Source: Streptomyces resistomycificus
Lineage (GTDB): Bacteria > Actinomycetota > Actinomycetes > Streptomycetales > Streptomycetaceae
Reading direction: 5' to 3'
Assembly (NCBI RefSeq): GCF_001514265.1
Contig: NZ_KQ948996.1
Coordinates: 186,001-250,000 of the forward strand
Length of the DNA: 64,000 nucleotides
The number at the start of each line of letters is the position of its first letter. Position 1 is the stretch's first letter. The translations under genes and the position numbers were made by a program. The notes beneath the pieces are model-generated. The model saw nothing but the letters and a program-made list of their open reading frames with translations. It made no database searches and was not told where the DNA came from. This document shows positions 16,472 to 24,624 of the stretch, in pieces.

Positions 16472-18025
16472 GTGGACCTGACGCGACGTCAACTGCTCTG
16501 GGCCGGCGGCGCCATCGGCGCGGGCGTCATGCTCACCGCCTGCGGTGGCGGTGACGAGGAGCCCACCGGGTCCGCCACCGGCGGCTCGGCCAAACCCCGC
16601 AAGGGCGGCACCCTGAGAGTCGGAGCGCTCGGCCGCGCCGGCGCCATCACCCGCGACCCGCACGGCAGTCAGGCCAACGAGAGCGACTACCTCATCATCA
16701 GCCTGCTCTACGACACCCTCACCGTCCCCGGCCGTAAGCCCAACACCGAGCCCCGCCTCGCCGCGAGCTGGAAGCCCTCCGAGGACCTCAAGACCTGGCG
16801 GTTCACCCTCGCCAAGGGCGCCAAGTTCCACGACGGCACCCCCGTCACCGCCGAGGACGTCGTCTTCTCGCTGAAGCGGCTGCGCGCCACCCCCTCGGGC
16901 GCCTCCCGCCTGCCCGGCATCCAGGCGAAGAACATCACCGCCGAGGGCACCGACACCGTCGTCGTCGTCTCCGACTACGCCAACGCCGAACTGCCCCTGC
17001 TGGTACGCCTCACCACCTTCGTCATCCCCAAGGGCACCACCGACAAGGACATAGCCAAGGCCCCCGGCACGGGCCCCTTCAAGCTGGACTGGTTCCGCGG
17101 CGGCAACGCACGCCTGGTCCGCAACAAGGACTGGTACGGCGGCGAGGTCCACCTCGACGCCATCGAGGTCAAAATCTTCGAAAGCCCGCAGGCCATGGCG
17201 AGCGCCCTGCTCGCGGGCCAGATCGACCTCGCCTCCAACGTCGGCGCCGTCGCCGCCCGAACCGCCGAGAGCCGCAAGGACATCCAGGCCGTCCGCCGCC
17301 CGAACGACATGGCGATGCCCATCGTCCTGCGCACCGCCGACGGCCCGTTCGCCGACGCCAAGGTCCGCGAGGCACTGCGCCTGGCCGTGGACCGCGAGGC
17401 CATGGTCAAGCAGGTCCTCTCCGGCTACGGCACCGTCGCCAACGACGTCCTCGGCACCGGCGACCCCGCCTACGACAAGAGCCTTCCGCAGCGCACCCGC
17501 GACCTCGCCAAGGCCAAGCAGCTGCTGAAGGAGGCGAAGTTCGACACCTCCAAGACCTACGAGCTGTACACCACCGAGGACATCTCCGGCCTCGCCGAGT
17601 CGGCCACCCTCTTCGCCACCCAGGTCCGCGAGGCAGGCGTGAAGGTGAAGGTCGTCAAGCAGGAGTCGGCCACCTTCTGGGACAAGACCTGGCTCAAGGG
17701 CGACCTCTACACCACCTACTGGGGCACCAACGACTCCGTGGTCTTCTTCGCCAGCAAGACCATGGTCTCCGACAGCGGCCAGAACGAGGCCGGCTGGAAG
17801 AACGACGACTTCGACGCCGCGTACGAGAAGGCCATCGGTACCTCCGATGCGAGCGAGCGCACCCAGCTGCTGAAGGAACTCCAGAAGATCGAGTACGACA
17901 GCTCCGGCTACCTGCTGTGGGGCATGGCCGACGGCATCGACCTCGCCGGAGCCAAGGTACGCGGGCTGCCGACGCTGCCCGGGTACGGAAGGGTGCAGCT
18001 CGAAGGCGCGTGGCTGGCCAGTTGA
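16472..18025 (+). CDS. Opp/Dpp/Nik-type substrate-binding lipoprotein
   Basis: A 517-residue SBP_bac_5 family binding protein. The N-terminus DLTRRQLLWAGG has a twin Arg, and LTAC at residues 21-24 is a lipobox with Cys24 for lipid anchoring. The mature part shows the family pattern (GGTLRVGALG, YDTLTVPG, FTLAKGAKFHDGTPVTAEDV, GTGPFKLDWF, VREALRLAVDREAMV). This class binds peptides, opines, nickel and metal-chelate complexes. It opens a four-gene importer operon under the iron-box-like site. GAGGG lies four bases before the GTG start. The ligand is inferred to be the metallophore complex. Confidence 0.9.
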   Translation: MDLTRRQLLWAGGAIGAGVMLTACGGGDEEPTGSATGGSAKPRKGGTLRVGALGRAGAITRDPHGSQANESDYLIISLLYDTLTVPGRKPNTEPRLAASWKPSEDLKTWRFTLAKGAKFHDGTPVTAEDVVFSLKRLRATPSGASRLPGIQAKNITAEGTDTVVVVSDYANAELPLLVRLTTFVIPKGTTDKDIAKAPGTGPFKLDWFRGGNARLVRNKDWYGGEVHLDAIEVKIFESPQAMASALLAGQIDLASNVGAVAARTAESRKDIQAVRRPNDMAMPIVLRTADGPFADAKVREALRLAVDREAMVKQVLSGYGTVANDVLGTGDPAYDKSLPQRTRDLAKAKQLLKEAKFDTSKTYELYTTEDISGLAESATLFATQVREAGVKVKVVKQESATFWDKTWLKGDLYTTYWGTNDSVVFFASKTMVSDSGQNEAGWKNDDFDAAYEKAIGTSDASERTQLLKELQKIEYDSSGYLLWGMADGIDLAGAKVRGLPTLPGYGRVQLEGAWLAS

Positions 18026-19029
18026 CGCCCGACACCACCGCGCCGGCCGCCTCCCCGGTCTCCCCGGGCAGGCGGTCGGCGCGCACCCCTGTCCTGGTCC
18101 TGGGGCGCGTCGGCATGGTGCTGCTGAACCGGGCGGTCCTGCTCGCGGTGCTCCTCGCCCTCGTCTTCGGCACCGTCGAACTGCTGCCGGGCGACGCCGC
18201 CACGGCCACCTCCGAACGCGGCGAGAGCGCCGCCGATCTCGCGGAGCGTCGCGAACTGCTCGGCCTGGACCGCCCGGTACTCGAACGCTTCTGGGACTGG
18301 ATGACCGGCCTGCCCACCGGCGACCTCGGCACCTCGGCACGCGGTGAGAAGGTCACCGACCTGCTCTCCAGCGCCTTCCCCAACACCCTGCTGCTCGGCG
18401 GCATCGCCCTGCTGCTCACCGCGCTCGTGTCCCTCGCCCTGGGCTGCTGGGCCGCACTGCGCCCCGGCGGCCGTCTCGACCGGGCTGTCTCCGGCACGGC
18501 CACCGCGGTCCTCGCACTGCCCGAGTTCGTGGTCGCCGTCGCCCTGGTCCTGGTGCTGTCCCTGTGGACCGGCTGGCTGCCCGCCGTCACCCTCACCGGC
18601 GCCGACGGCAGCCCCGCCTCCTGGGACATGCTCGTGCTGCCCGCCCTCGCCCTGACCATCCCGCAGGCCGGCTGGAACATCCGCATCGTGCGCGCCGCCC
18701 TTGCCGACGAGGCCCGCGCCCCGCACGTGGAGACCGCCGTCCTCGACGGGCTGCCGCCCCACCGCGTCCTCACCCACCATGTGCTGCCGGGGGCCCTGCC
18801 CGCCATCGCCGCGGGCCTCGCCACCTCCACCGGCATGCTGCTCGGCGGCGCCGTCGTGGTGGAGACCATCTTCAACTACCCGGGCATCGGCTCCGTACTG
18901 GCCTCCGCGGTCAGCGACCGGGACAGCCCGGTCATCGCCGGCGTCACGGCGCTTTCCGGCGCCGTCATCACCGGGGTGCTGCTCCTGGCCGACCTGGTCC
19001 GGGACCTGGTGACGGGAGTCCGACGGTGA
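18022..19029 (+). CDS. ABC transporter permease, OppB/NikB type
   Basis: A 335-residue inner-membrane permease with six hydrophobic segments. ELLPGDAATAT near residue 52 is the OppB-like N-terminal periplasmic loop, and the EAA loop appears as AALADEARAPHVETAVLDG around residue 230. The TTG start at 18022 overlaps the lipoprotein stop as TTGA; GTG 18010 is possible. Its stop overlaps the next GTG by four bases, so the operon is tightly coupled. Confidence 0.87.
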   Translation: MTPDTTAPAASPVSPGRRSARTPVLVLGRVGMVLLNRAVLLAVLLALVFGTVELLPGDAATATSERGESAADLAERRELLGLDRPVLERFWDWMTGLPTGDLGTSARGEKVTDLLSSAFPNTLLLGGIALLLTALVSLALGCWAALRPGGRLDRAVSGTATAVLALPEFVVAVALVLVLSLWTGWLPAVTLTGADGSPASWDMLVLPALALTIPQAGWNIRIVRAALADEARAPHVETAVLDGLPPHRVLTHHVLPGALPAIAAGLATSTGMLLGGAVVVETIFNYPGIGSVLASAVSDRDSPVIAGVTALSGAVITGVLLLADLVRDLVTGVRR

Positions 19030-19832
19030 CCATCAAGGCCGCCCTGCGCATCACCCCGGCCCTGCTCCTGCTGAGCCTCGCCCTCGTCGGTCCCTGGATC
19101 GCCCCGAACGCCGTGGACACACCGGTGACCGCGCCCTTCGCCGAACCCGACGCCGCCGCGGTCCTCGGCGGCGACCAGCTCGGCCGGGACGTACTCAGCC
19201 GTCTGCTGGCCGGCGGCCGCGACCTCGTCCTGTCCTCCCTGCTCGTCGCGGTCCTCGTCACCGGCACCGCCGCGGTGCTCGGTGCGATCGGTGCCGTACG
19301 CCCGCTGGTGGGCCGCCTGGTGGAACGGACCGCGGACGTGCTGATGCTGCTCCCGGCCGTGCTCGGCATCCTCCTCGTCACCCTGTCCTGGCCCGACGGC
19401 GGCCGCTTCGCCGTCATCGCCGCCGCCGTCGTCCTGGGTGTGCCGTACGCCGTCCGGCTCGCGGCGAGCGCGGCGACGCCCGTCGCCGAGGCCGGGTACG
19501 TCGAAGCGGCCGCCGCCGGCGGCGAACGCCTCTGGTACCTGGTCGTCCGCGAGATCCTGCCCAATCTGCGCGCCACCCTGCTGGCCCTGTTCGGACTGCG
19601 GTTCGTCGCCGCCGTGTACCTCGTCGCCACGGCCGGCTTCCTCCAGGTCGGGCCCCAACCGCCCGCCGCCGACTGGGCTTTGATGATCCGCGAGAACTCC
19701 TCCGGCCTCCTCCTCAACCCCTGGGCCGTCGTCGCCCCCAGCCTCGCCATCGGCCTCCTCGCCCTCAGCGTCAACCTCGCGGCCGCGACCCTCGCTCCCC
19801 AGACCGGCCGGAAGGCGGTGACCGTCCTGTGA
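19026..19832 (+). CDS. ABC transporter permease, OppC/NikC type
   Basis: A 268-residue permease with about five to six membrane segments. GGDQLGRDVLSRLLAGGRD near residue 45 is the typical OppC motif, and AGYVEAAAAGGERLWYL near 155 is the EAA loop that touches the ATPase. The GTG start overlaps the upstream stop (GTGA), and its own stop overlaps the ATPase start. With OppB it forms the channel of the importer. Confidence 0.87.
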   Translation: MTIKAALRITPALLLLSLALVGPWIAPNAVDTPVTAPFAEPDAAAVLGGDQLGRDVLSRLLAGGRDLVLSSLLVAVLVTGTAAVLGAIGAVRPLVGRLVERTADVLMLLPAVLGILLVTLSWPDGGRFAVIAAAVVLGVPYAVRLAASAATPVAEAGYVEAAAAGGERLWYLVVREILPNLRATLLALFGLRFVAAVYLVATAGFLQVGPQPPAADWALMIRENSSGLLLNPWAVVAPSLAIGLLALSVNLAAATLAPQTGRKAVTVL

Positions 19833-21361
19833 GCCACACCCGCGACCGGTACGCGAAACCGGAGGGCCCACCGGGCGACGCCCCCGCCGTCCGGGTCACG
19901 GACCTCACGGTGACCACGCCCGACGGCCGACACCTGCTGCGGGAGGCGTCGCTGACCGTCCACCCCGGCCGAGTGGTCGCCCTCACCGGCCCCTCCGGCG
20001 CCGGCAAGACCACCCTGTTGCGCGCGCTGACCGGCCTGTTGCCGGCGGGCACGGCCCGCACCGCTGGGCAGGTCGACGTCCTCGGGCAAGACGTCTTCGC
20101 CCTCACCGAACGAGAACTGCGCACCCTGCGCGGCACCCGTCTCGCCTACGTCGGACAGGACCCGGGTTCCGGCCTCAACCCCCGGATGCGGGTCCGCAGC
20201 CTGGTCCGTGAACTCGCGGCCGACCGCAGCGCGGAGGCGGTGACCGCGCTGCTGGCCGAGGTCCGCCTCCCGGACGACGGACGCCTGGCCGCCCGCCGCC
20301 CCGGCGCCCTCTCCGGCGGACAACAGCGACGCGTCGCCCTCGCCCGCGCCCTGGCCCGCCGCCCCGACGTCCTCCTCCTGGACGAACCGACCGCCGGCCT
20401 TCACCCGGAACTCCGGGAGGAGATAGCCGAGTTGCTGCGCCACCTCGCCCGCGAACACCACCTGGCCGTCGCGTTCTCCTGCCACGACCCGACCGTCGTC
20501 GAGCGGTTCGCGGACGACGTCGTGGAACTCGGCACCCCGCCACCCCCGCCGCACCCCGCCCCGTTTACACGCACCCCCGCTGCCCGGTCAGCTCCGCAGA
20601 GCCGTTCGGCCCTCGACGTACGGAACCTGCACGTCACGTTCCGCGGGACGCCGGTGCTCACCGGCGTCGACCTCACCGTCGCCCCCGGCGCCGCGGTCGG
20701 CATCGTGGGCGCCTCCGGCTCCGGCAAGACCACCCTGGTCCGCACCGTCGTAGGCCTCCAGCGCAGCACCTCCGGCACGATCCACCTGGCCGGCAGCCCC
20801 TTGAGCACGGGCCTGCTCGGCCGCACCCGTGAACAGCGGCGCGGACTGCAACTCGTCACGCAGAACCCGCTCGGCGCACTGAACCCCAGTCGCACGGTCG
20901 CCGACACCGTGGGGCGCCCGCTGCGCCTGCACCGACGCTGCCCTTCCGGCGAGATCCGTGAGCGGGTGGCGGGCCTCCTCGAACAGGTCGGCCTCGCACC
21001 CGTCTTCGCCGACCGCTACCCGCACGAGCTGTCCGGCGGACAGCGCCAGCGGGTCGCCATCGCACGCGCCCTGGCCGCCGAGCCCGACGTGCTGATCTGC
21101 GACGAGGTCACCTCCGCGCTCGACCCCGACACCGGCCGGGCTGTCATGGACCTTCTGGCCGGCCTGCGCGAGCGGCACGGCATGACCCTCGTCCTCATCA
21201 GCCACGACCTGTCTCTCGTCGCCGACCGCACGAGCTCTGTCACGGTGCTGGAGGCGGGCCGTGTCGTGGAGTCCGGCTCCACCGTGGACGTCTTCACTGC
21301 TCCTCGACATGGGGCGACGCGGGCCCTGTTGGGCAGGTACGCTCCCGCGGCGGGCCCCTGA
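19829..21361 (+). CDS. Fused double ABC ATPase (OppD-OppF / CntD-CntF type)
   Basis: A 510-residue protein with two complete nucleotide-binding domains. Domain one has GPSGAGKTTL near residue 52, ALSGGQQRRVALARAL near 160 and VLLLDEPT near 185. Domain two has GASGSGKTTL near 295, LSGGQRQRVAIARAL near 405 and VLICDEVTSALD near 425. Many importers of this family use two separate ATPases; here they are fused. It powers the lipoprotein-permease importer and ends the operon. Confidence 0.92.
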   Translation: MSHTRDRYAKPEGPPGDAPAVRVTDLTVTTPDGRHLLREASLTVHPGRVVALTGPSGAGKTTLLRALTGLLPAGTARTAGQVDVLGQDVFALTERELRTLRGTRLAYVGQDPGSGLNPRMRVRSLVRELAADRSAEAVTALLAEVRLPDDGRLAARRPGALSGGQQRRVALARALARRPDVLLLDEPTAGLHPELREEIAELLRHLAREHHLAVAFSCHDPTVVERFADDVVELGTPPPPPHPAPFTRTPAARSAPQSRSALDVRNLHVTFRGTPVLTGVDLTVAPGAAVGIVGASGSGKTTLVRTVVGLQRSTSGTIHLAGSPLSTGLLGRTREQRRGLQLVTQNPLGALNPSRTVADTVGRPLRLHRRCPSGEIRERVAGLLEQVGLAPVFADRYPHELSGGQRQRVAIARALAAEPDVLICDEVTSALDPDTGRAVMDLLAGLRERHGMTLVLISHDLSLVADRTSSVTVLEAGRVVESGSTVDVFTAPRHGATRALLGRYAPAAGP

Positions 21362-21430
21362 CTCCGGACTGAGCCTGGTCCGACGCAGTGTGCGCCGGAC
21401 GTTGTCAGTGGGGCGGGGCACACTGATGGC

Positions 21431-22018
21431 ATGAGTACCTCCTCGTCTGCTGGAACGGATGTCTCCCGTGTCTCCCCTGTCTGGGTCGAGTCGATGGGCG
21501 GCCCTCTGGTCGTCGTCCCCGTCTCCGCGCTGGCCGCGTGGCACGGGTGCACGGATACCGGGGTCATGGCGGGAGACGCCACCGCCCCCGACGACTACGA
21601 CCGGGCCTGTGCGGTGGACGATCTGGCCGGCGTGATCACCTTCGGTGAGAACGGCGCGCAGGCACTGGTCCTGGCGGACGAGCCGGCCACCAGCTGTTAC
21701 CTGCCGGAGCACAAGGCCTTCCTGCGGTGGCTTGGCGCCGACTCCGAGGACGGGCTGAGGGCCGCAGCCGAGGCTGTCCTGGCGAACCCGGACACCCCGT
21801 GGGAGGAGTGCGGCGTGTGGGAGTCGGACGGCCCCGCGGTTCTCATGGACTCCGCCGAGGCAGGCTCCACGTTGGACGTCGAGTATCCCGGCGGCGGAGT
21901 GCCCGAGCAGGCAACGGTTCTGCTGTCCGCCGGCCGCTGGAGGGTCCGAGCCACGCACACCAAGGCGGACGAGAGGAACCGGGTGGGTCTGGTGCAGATC
22001 ATGCCCACCGATTCCTGA
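21431..22018 (+). CDS. Imm21-like immunity family protein
   Basis: A 195-residue soluble protein resembling the Imm21 family of Streptomyces: WVESMGGPLVVVPVSAL near residue 18, DYDRACAVDDLAGVI near 55, CYLPEHKAFLRWL near 90 and PAVLMDSAEAGSTLDVEY near 138. Imm21 proteins are predicted antitoxins for polymorphic toxins. No toxin gene is adjacent, so it may be an orphan or serve elsewhere in the cell. Confidence 0.72.
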   Translation: MSTSSSAGTDVSRVSPVWVESMGGPLVVVPVSALAAWHGCTDTGVMAGDATAPDDYDRACAVDDLAGVITFGENGAQALVLADEPATSCYLPEHKAFLRWLGADSEDGLRAAAEAVLANPDTPWEECGVWESDGPAVLMDSAEAGSTLDVEYPGGGVPEQATVLLSAGRWRVRATHTKADERNRVGLVQIMPTDS

Positions 22019-22109
22019 CACCCGCGTCACCTGGCCCTGTGACCGCCCCCCTCCGCCTGCTCCAGGTGGGAGCCGAGGACGCGGCCCGGACCCGGCACTG
22101 ACCGGCCGG

Positions 22110-22234
22110 CCTGCCGGCAGGCGGGAGACGTGGTTCTTGACGGTCTTCTCCGACGGGCACAGCTCCTTGCCGATTTCACGGTTGGTCAGGCCGTCGCCGA
22201 TCAGCGCGAGGATGTCCCACGCGCGGTCAAGAGC
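22110..22234 (-). pseudogene. Remnant of a LuxR/NarL-type response regulator
   Basis: The minus strand reads WDILALIGDGLTNREIGKEL followed by CPSEKTVKNHVSRL, the LuxR-type DNA-binding helix-turn-helix of DevR-like regulators. No receiver domain precedes it, and beyond it the frame has no similarity. It is a C-terminal fragment, interesting because a universal stress gene, a typical DevR target, lies close by. Confidence 0.6.
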
Positions 22235-22257
22235 TCGCCGGCTCGGCCCGGAGTGCC

Positions 22258-22620
22258 GTCGTGGCCGCTGGAGTCGACCTTCCACTCCTGGGCCGGCGAC
22301 CCGTGGGCGAAGTGGCAGTTCATGTTCGGGTTGCTCGGGATCGCCCTCGCCCTGGTCGCGCGGGTATCTGCGCTGCCCGTCGCCGCCGTCGCCGGCACGC
22401 TGATGATGGCGCTGATGTGGATCGCCGAGTGGCCGCCGGCAGGCACCTCTCGGACGGCTCGGCGAGCATGGCCACGAAGCCGTTCGTTCGACTACCACGT
22501 GATCTACGCCGTCGCCCTGATCGTCCTCGCCGCTGCCGCTGCCGCTGCCGGGGACACCCTGGCGCGGGCAGGTTCTGGGCCAAGCCGCCCTTCGTCCGCG
22601 ACCACCGCTGGATGCGCTGA
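22258..22620 (+). pseudogene. 5'-truncated, frameshifted DoxX-like membrane protein
   Basis: The plus strand reads PLESTFHSWAGDPWAKWQF, LLGIALALVARVSALP and MMALMWIAEWPPAG in one frame. It then reads RHLSDGSASMATKPFV in a second, DYHVIYAVALIVLAA back in the first, and FWAKPPFVRDHRWMR up to the stop in the second. Joined, these match the C-terminal half of Streptomyces DoxX-like proteins. The first half is missing. Repeated compensating frameshifts show decay. Confidence 0.65.
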
Positions 22621-22770
22621 GTACCGCCGGCGTAGTGGGCCTGTCACCCGGCCCACCCTGGCGAACCGTGCGGGGGTCGGTCGGCCCCGACTCGGGACCA
22701 ATGGCCCCTGCACGACGAACTGTCCGACGACGACTCTGGAATGGGTCCCTCATCGGAGGAGGTGGAGATC

Positions 22771-23676
22771 ATGCTCCGCACCATCACCGTAGGTCTCGAC
22801 GGCTCGCAGGAGAGCATGGCCGCCACAGAATGGGCGGCTCGCGAGGCGAAGCTGCGCGGCCTGCCTCTGAAGATCGTGCACGTATGGGAGCCGGTGCCGG
22901 AACCCATGGCCCAGGCCCCGCTCCTGGGAGCCGAGACTCAGCAGCACTGGACCGAGCGGATTCCCCGGGAGGCCGCTGAAGGAGTCCGGCTGCGTCACCC
23001 CGGTGTCGAGGTGCGCACGGAGCAGGTCTCCGGTCACCCGGGGAACGCCCTGGCCGAGGCGGCCGAGAGCGCCGAACTGCTCGTCCTGGGTTCGCGCGGC
23101 TTCGGCGGGATCGGCGGGTTCATGGTCGGCTCGGTGAGCCTGTCCACGGTCGCGCACGCGGACAGACCGGTCGTGCTGGTCCGTGCGAGAGAAGTGGCCG
23201 CCGACGAGCACGAGCTGGACCCGGCGGGCGTCCCGTCTGCCGCGGCCCCGTTCCGGCCGGTGGTGCTCGGCCTCGACGTCGAGCACCCGGACGAGACACT
23301 GATCGAGTTCGCCTTCGACGCCGCCAAGCGCCGCGCGACGTCCCTGCGGGTCGTCCACGGCTGGAACCTTCCGCCCTACTACGCCTACGGCACACCCGCC
23401 AACCCCGCCCTGCACGAGGCGCTCGCCTCGCGGGAGTCCGAGGCCGTGGCCGAGGTGCTGCGCCCCTGGCGGCAGAAGTTCCCGGACGTGGAGGTCGTGG
23501 AGGTGTCCCGCTACGGCAGCCCGGCCGTCCACGTCGTCGACGCTTCCCACGACGCCTCCCTCGTCGTCGTGGGCCGGCGTATCCGCCGCAACCCGTTCGG
23601 CGCCCATATCGGCCATGTCACGCATGCCGTTCTGCACCACTCCACCGTCCCTGTCGCCGTCGTGCCCCACGCCTGA
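22771..23676 (+). CDS. Universal stress protein with two UspA domains
   Basis: A 301-residue tandem UspA protein. The first domain begins TITVGLDGSQESMAATEWA and has the ATP-binding loop VLGSRGFGGIGGFMVGSVS near residue 108. The second begins PVVLGLDVEHPDETLIEFA near 165 and ends with VVVGRRIRRNPFGAHIGHV, a less canonical loop. Such proteins bind ATP and support survival in dormancy or low oxygen. ATG 22771 was chosen for its GGAGGTGGAG site; ATG 22741 is in frame but lacks one. Confidence 0.9.
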   Translation: MLRTITVGLDGSQESMAATEWAAREAKLRGLPLKIVHVWEPVPEPMAQAPLLGAETQQHWTERIPREAAEGVRLRHPGVEVRTEQVSGHPGNALAEAAESAELLVLGSRGFGGIGGFMVGSVSLSTVAHADRPVVLVRAREVAADEHELDPAGVPSAAAPFRPVVLGLDVEHPDETLIEFAFDAAKRRATSLRVVHGWNLPPYYAYGTPANPALHEALASRESEAVAEVLRPWRQKFPDVEVVEVSRYGSPAVHVVDASHDASLVVVGRRIRRNPFGAHIGHVTHAVLHHSTVPVAVVPHA

Positions 23677-23943
23677 CGCGCCCCTCCCGAGGTGAAGAGA
23701 CCTGAAGGCGGCGGTCGTACGACGTTCGGTGAACCTCTGGTGATCGAGGAGCGCCCTGACCCCGAGCCTTGGCGGAGGGCACGTGTTCCGTAGCCGCGGT
23801 ATTCCGGTGCCAAGTCACCTCAGGAGCCTCGCGCGCGTGGGTGGGTGGCCATGGCGCGCTGCGTAGACCGTCGCCTTTCCCCGGACGTGCGGCGCCAGGA
23901 ATGGGCTGGCCCCCTTTCTCACAACCAAGGCAAGATCGGCCGT

Positions 23944-24576
23944 GTGATACGCCATCCCCACGACGATGCCGAGCTGTCGGCCCTGGTGCGCCGCTATGTC
24001 ACGCCCGATCGGCGGTACCTGAAGCTCGGCGGCGGCTTGCTGCGCATGCAAAGTCCTGAGTACGAAAGTCCTGATGACGACCGATTCATGCGAGATCTCC
24101 GCGAGGACGCGGGGCTCATCACCGCGGATGAGATCGCCACCCTTCTGGAGGGCGGCTGGCGAGAACGGAGAACCGCGGCTTGGTTCGTGGCTGTCTCCCG
24201 CCGGACCGGGTTCCGTGAGCGCCTCGGGGAACTCCTGCTGGCCAGCGAGACCTGCTGTGTCGGGCTGGCCTATAGCGTGGCCCTGGCCAGTTTCGGAACG
24301 GCGCGCGACGCTGATCTGCTCGCCGCCTACCTTGATCGCTACCTCCGCCGCCCTGACCTCGCGTACGACCAGACCGTAGTCATGGGCGCTCTCCGGTTCA
24401 TCGACCTGAATCTTGGAGGTGATCAGGCCGACCGTTTCCTGGGCCCGGGCGGCCTGTGGCAGCAGTGGCTCCAGGATGCGTCTCACATGGAGCCCAACAC
24501 GGACCCCACCCCCTCCTATTTGAGCCTCATTCGTAGGCTTTGCGCGTTCGTCGACGAATGCGCCGAGGTGGGATGA
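23944..24576 (+). CDS. DUF6000-like protein
   Basis: A 210-residue soluble protein resembling the DUF6000 family I remember from Streptomyces: LVRRYVTPDRRYLKLGGGLLR near residue 11, AAWFVAVSRRTGFRERLGEL near 80, and TARDADLLAAYLDRYL near 120. I chose GTG 23944; an upstream start at 23845 adds a low-quality extension. No catalytic motif is visible. It is convergent with the dikinase gene. Confidence 0.65.
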   Translation: MIRHPHDDAELSALVRRYVTPDRRYLKLGGGLLRMQSPEYESPDDDRFMRDLREDAGLITADEIATLLEGGWRERRTAAWFVAVSRRTGFRERLGELLLASETCCVGLAYSVALASFGTARDADLLAAYLDRYLRRPDLAYDQTVVMGALRFIDLNLGGDQADRFLGPGGLWQQWLQDASHMEPNTDPTPSYLSLIRRLCAFVDECAEVG

Positions 24577-24624
24577 CGGCACGCTGAGAACCGTGCCGGC
24601 CACCTCCCTCTCCGCATGCTCTTG

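Noticed and set aside
10346..21361. NRPS-type siderophore cluster
   Set aside because: No adenylation, condensation, carrier or NIS synthetase gene is present in the block.
20588..22753. Minus-strand frame of 721 residues
   Set aside because: Most of it is antisense to the ABC ATPase and Imm21 genes; only the short LuxR-type fragment within it is real sequence similarity.
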